Below are positions 4,663-5,010 of a stretch of DNA of 5,010 nt, piece after piece (within the stretch, counting starts at the first letter, position 1; each line of letters begins with the position of its first letter). The DNA is from an uncultured Clostridia bacterium (GTDB lineage: Bacteria > Bacillota > Clostridia > Oscillospirales > Acutalibacteraceae). The DNA is taken from assembly GCA_946539105.1 (NCBI GenBank), contig CAMNHG010000110.1, positions 1-5,010 on the forward strand, given 5' to 3'. The translations under genes and the position numbers were made by a program. The notes under the pieces are model-generated. The model was not told the DNA's origin and did no database searches. It saw only the letters and a program-made list of their open reading frames with translations.

Positions 4663-5010
4663 TTAAAGTACTTCCGGAGCAAGCGAGAGAATCTTCATAT
4701 AATCCTTATCACGAAGCTCTCTTGCAACCGGTCCGAAGATACGAGTACCGCGGGGGTTCTTATCTTCCTTAATAATTACAGCTGCGTTTTCGTCGAAACG
4801 GATGTAGGTTCCGTCCTCGCGTCTTACGCCCTTAGCGGAACGAACAACTACAGCTCTTACAACGTCGCCCTTCTTAACAACGCCGCCGGGCGCTGCTTTT
4901 TTAACCGAAGCAACAATAACATCGCCAATGTTGGCGTATCTCCTGCGGGTACCGCCGAGAACACGAATGCACATAAGTTCCTTTGCGCCGGTGTTGTCGG
5001 CAACCTTGAG
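4663..5010 (-). CDS. rplN: 50S ribosomal protein L14 (uL14), 5' end beyond the window
   Basis: L14 binds 23S rRNA at the subunit interface, forms intersubunit bridges with 16S rRNA, and is where the silencing factor RsfS docks. The visible 115 residues begin LKVADNTGAKELMCIRVLGG, which corresponds to residue 8 onward of the usual 122-residue protein, so only about seven residues (normally of the type MIQQESR) lie off the right edge. The family signature AVVVRSAKGVRREDGTYIRF is followed by DENAAVIIKED, then GTRIFGPVARELRDKDYMKI and the end SLAPEVL. An internal ATG at 4974 must not be taken as the start, because the conserved N-terminal residues continue in frame upstream of it. It is the most upstream gene of the spc cluster seen here; rpsQ and rpmC would be expected further right. 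Confidence 0.98.
   Translation of the reverse strand, partial: LKVADNTGAKELMCIRVLGGTRRRYANIGDVIVASVKKAAPGGVVKKGDVVRAVVVRSAKGVRREDGTYIRFDENAAVIIKEDKNPRGTRIFGPVARELRDKDYMKILSLAPEVL

Noticed and set aside
4647..4682. Longer L24 starting at a TTG at 4682
   Set aside because: The extra eleven residues are read from the rplN end and the ribosome-binding site itself; the ATG at 4649 fits both the site and the family N-terminus.
4663..4974. L14 starting at the internal ATG at 4974
   Set aside because: The frame continues upstream with the conserved LKVADNTGAKEL residues of L14 to the window edge, so the gene is partial and not short.
1..5010. Internal promoters, terminators, mobile elements, CRISPR arrays or RNA genes
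   Set aside because: All spacers are at most 19 nt and filled by Shine-Dalgarno sites; there are no GC-stem plus T-run terminators, repeat arrays or tRNA-like folds, and the operon order is undisturbed.
1..5010. A previously undescribed biological system
   Set aside because: Every base is accounted for by a conserved spc operon. Only fine-scale translation signals remain, and these are reported with low to moderate interest.

Overview
The window is a stretch of the classical spc ribosomal-protein operon, read entirely from the minus strand. In transcription order (right to left) it holds rplN (L14, 5' end cut off), rplX (L24), rplE (L5), rpsN (S14, zinc type), rpsH (S8), rplF (L6), rplR (L18), rpsE (S5), rpmD (L30), rplO (L15) and secY (3' end cut off). 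This is the canonical bacterial order with no insertion, loss or rearrangement, and every protein is of ordinary length for its family.

The organism looks like a Gram-positive of the class Clostridia, plausibly Oscillospiraceae/Ruminococcus-like. The reasons are the short four-cysteine S14, an L24 with a C-terminal CxxC...CxxC zinc ribbon, strong AGGAGG Shine-Dalgarno sites before nearly every gene, frequent TTG and GTG starts, roughly balanced base composition, and a SecY N-terminus of the MFKxxKNAWxIPDLR type. The family-level guess is inference; the Firmicutes assignment is firmer.

Layout: positions 1-1061 encode the first 353 residues of SecY; 1062-1505 L15; 1524-1694 L30; 1712-2209 S5; 2228-2587 L18; 2605-3147 L6; 3162-3560 S8; 3580-3765 S14; 3778-4317 L5; 4332-4649 L24; 4663-5010 most of L14. 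Gaps between genes are 0-19 nt, so there is no room for internal promoters or terminators. All ten visible stop codons are TAA. Four of the ten visible starts are not ATG (secY TTG, rpmD GTG, rpsE TTG, rpsN GTG), and each is backed by a well-placed Shine-Dalgarno site.

The ribosomal proteins supply both subunits (S14, S8, S5 for 30S; L14, L24, L5, L6, L18, L30, L15 for 50S), and SecY is the membrane channel to which translating ribosomes dock. I found no hidden novel system. The items worth a second look are fine-scale translational signals at the gene junctions: stop codons merged into Shine-Dalgarno sites, small hairpins just before stop codons, one possible masking of the rplO ribosome-binding site, and the secY start abutting the rplO stop.
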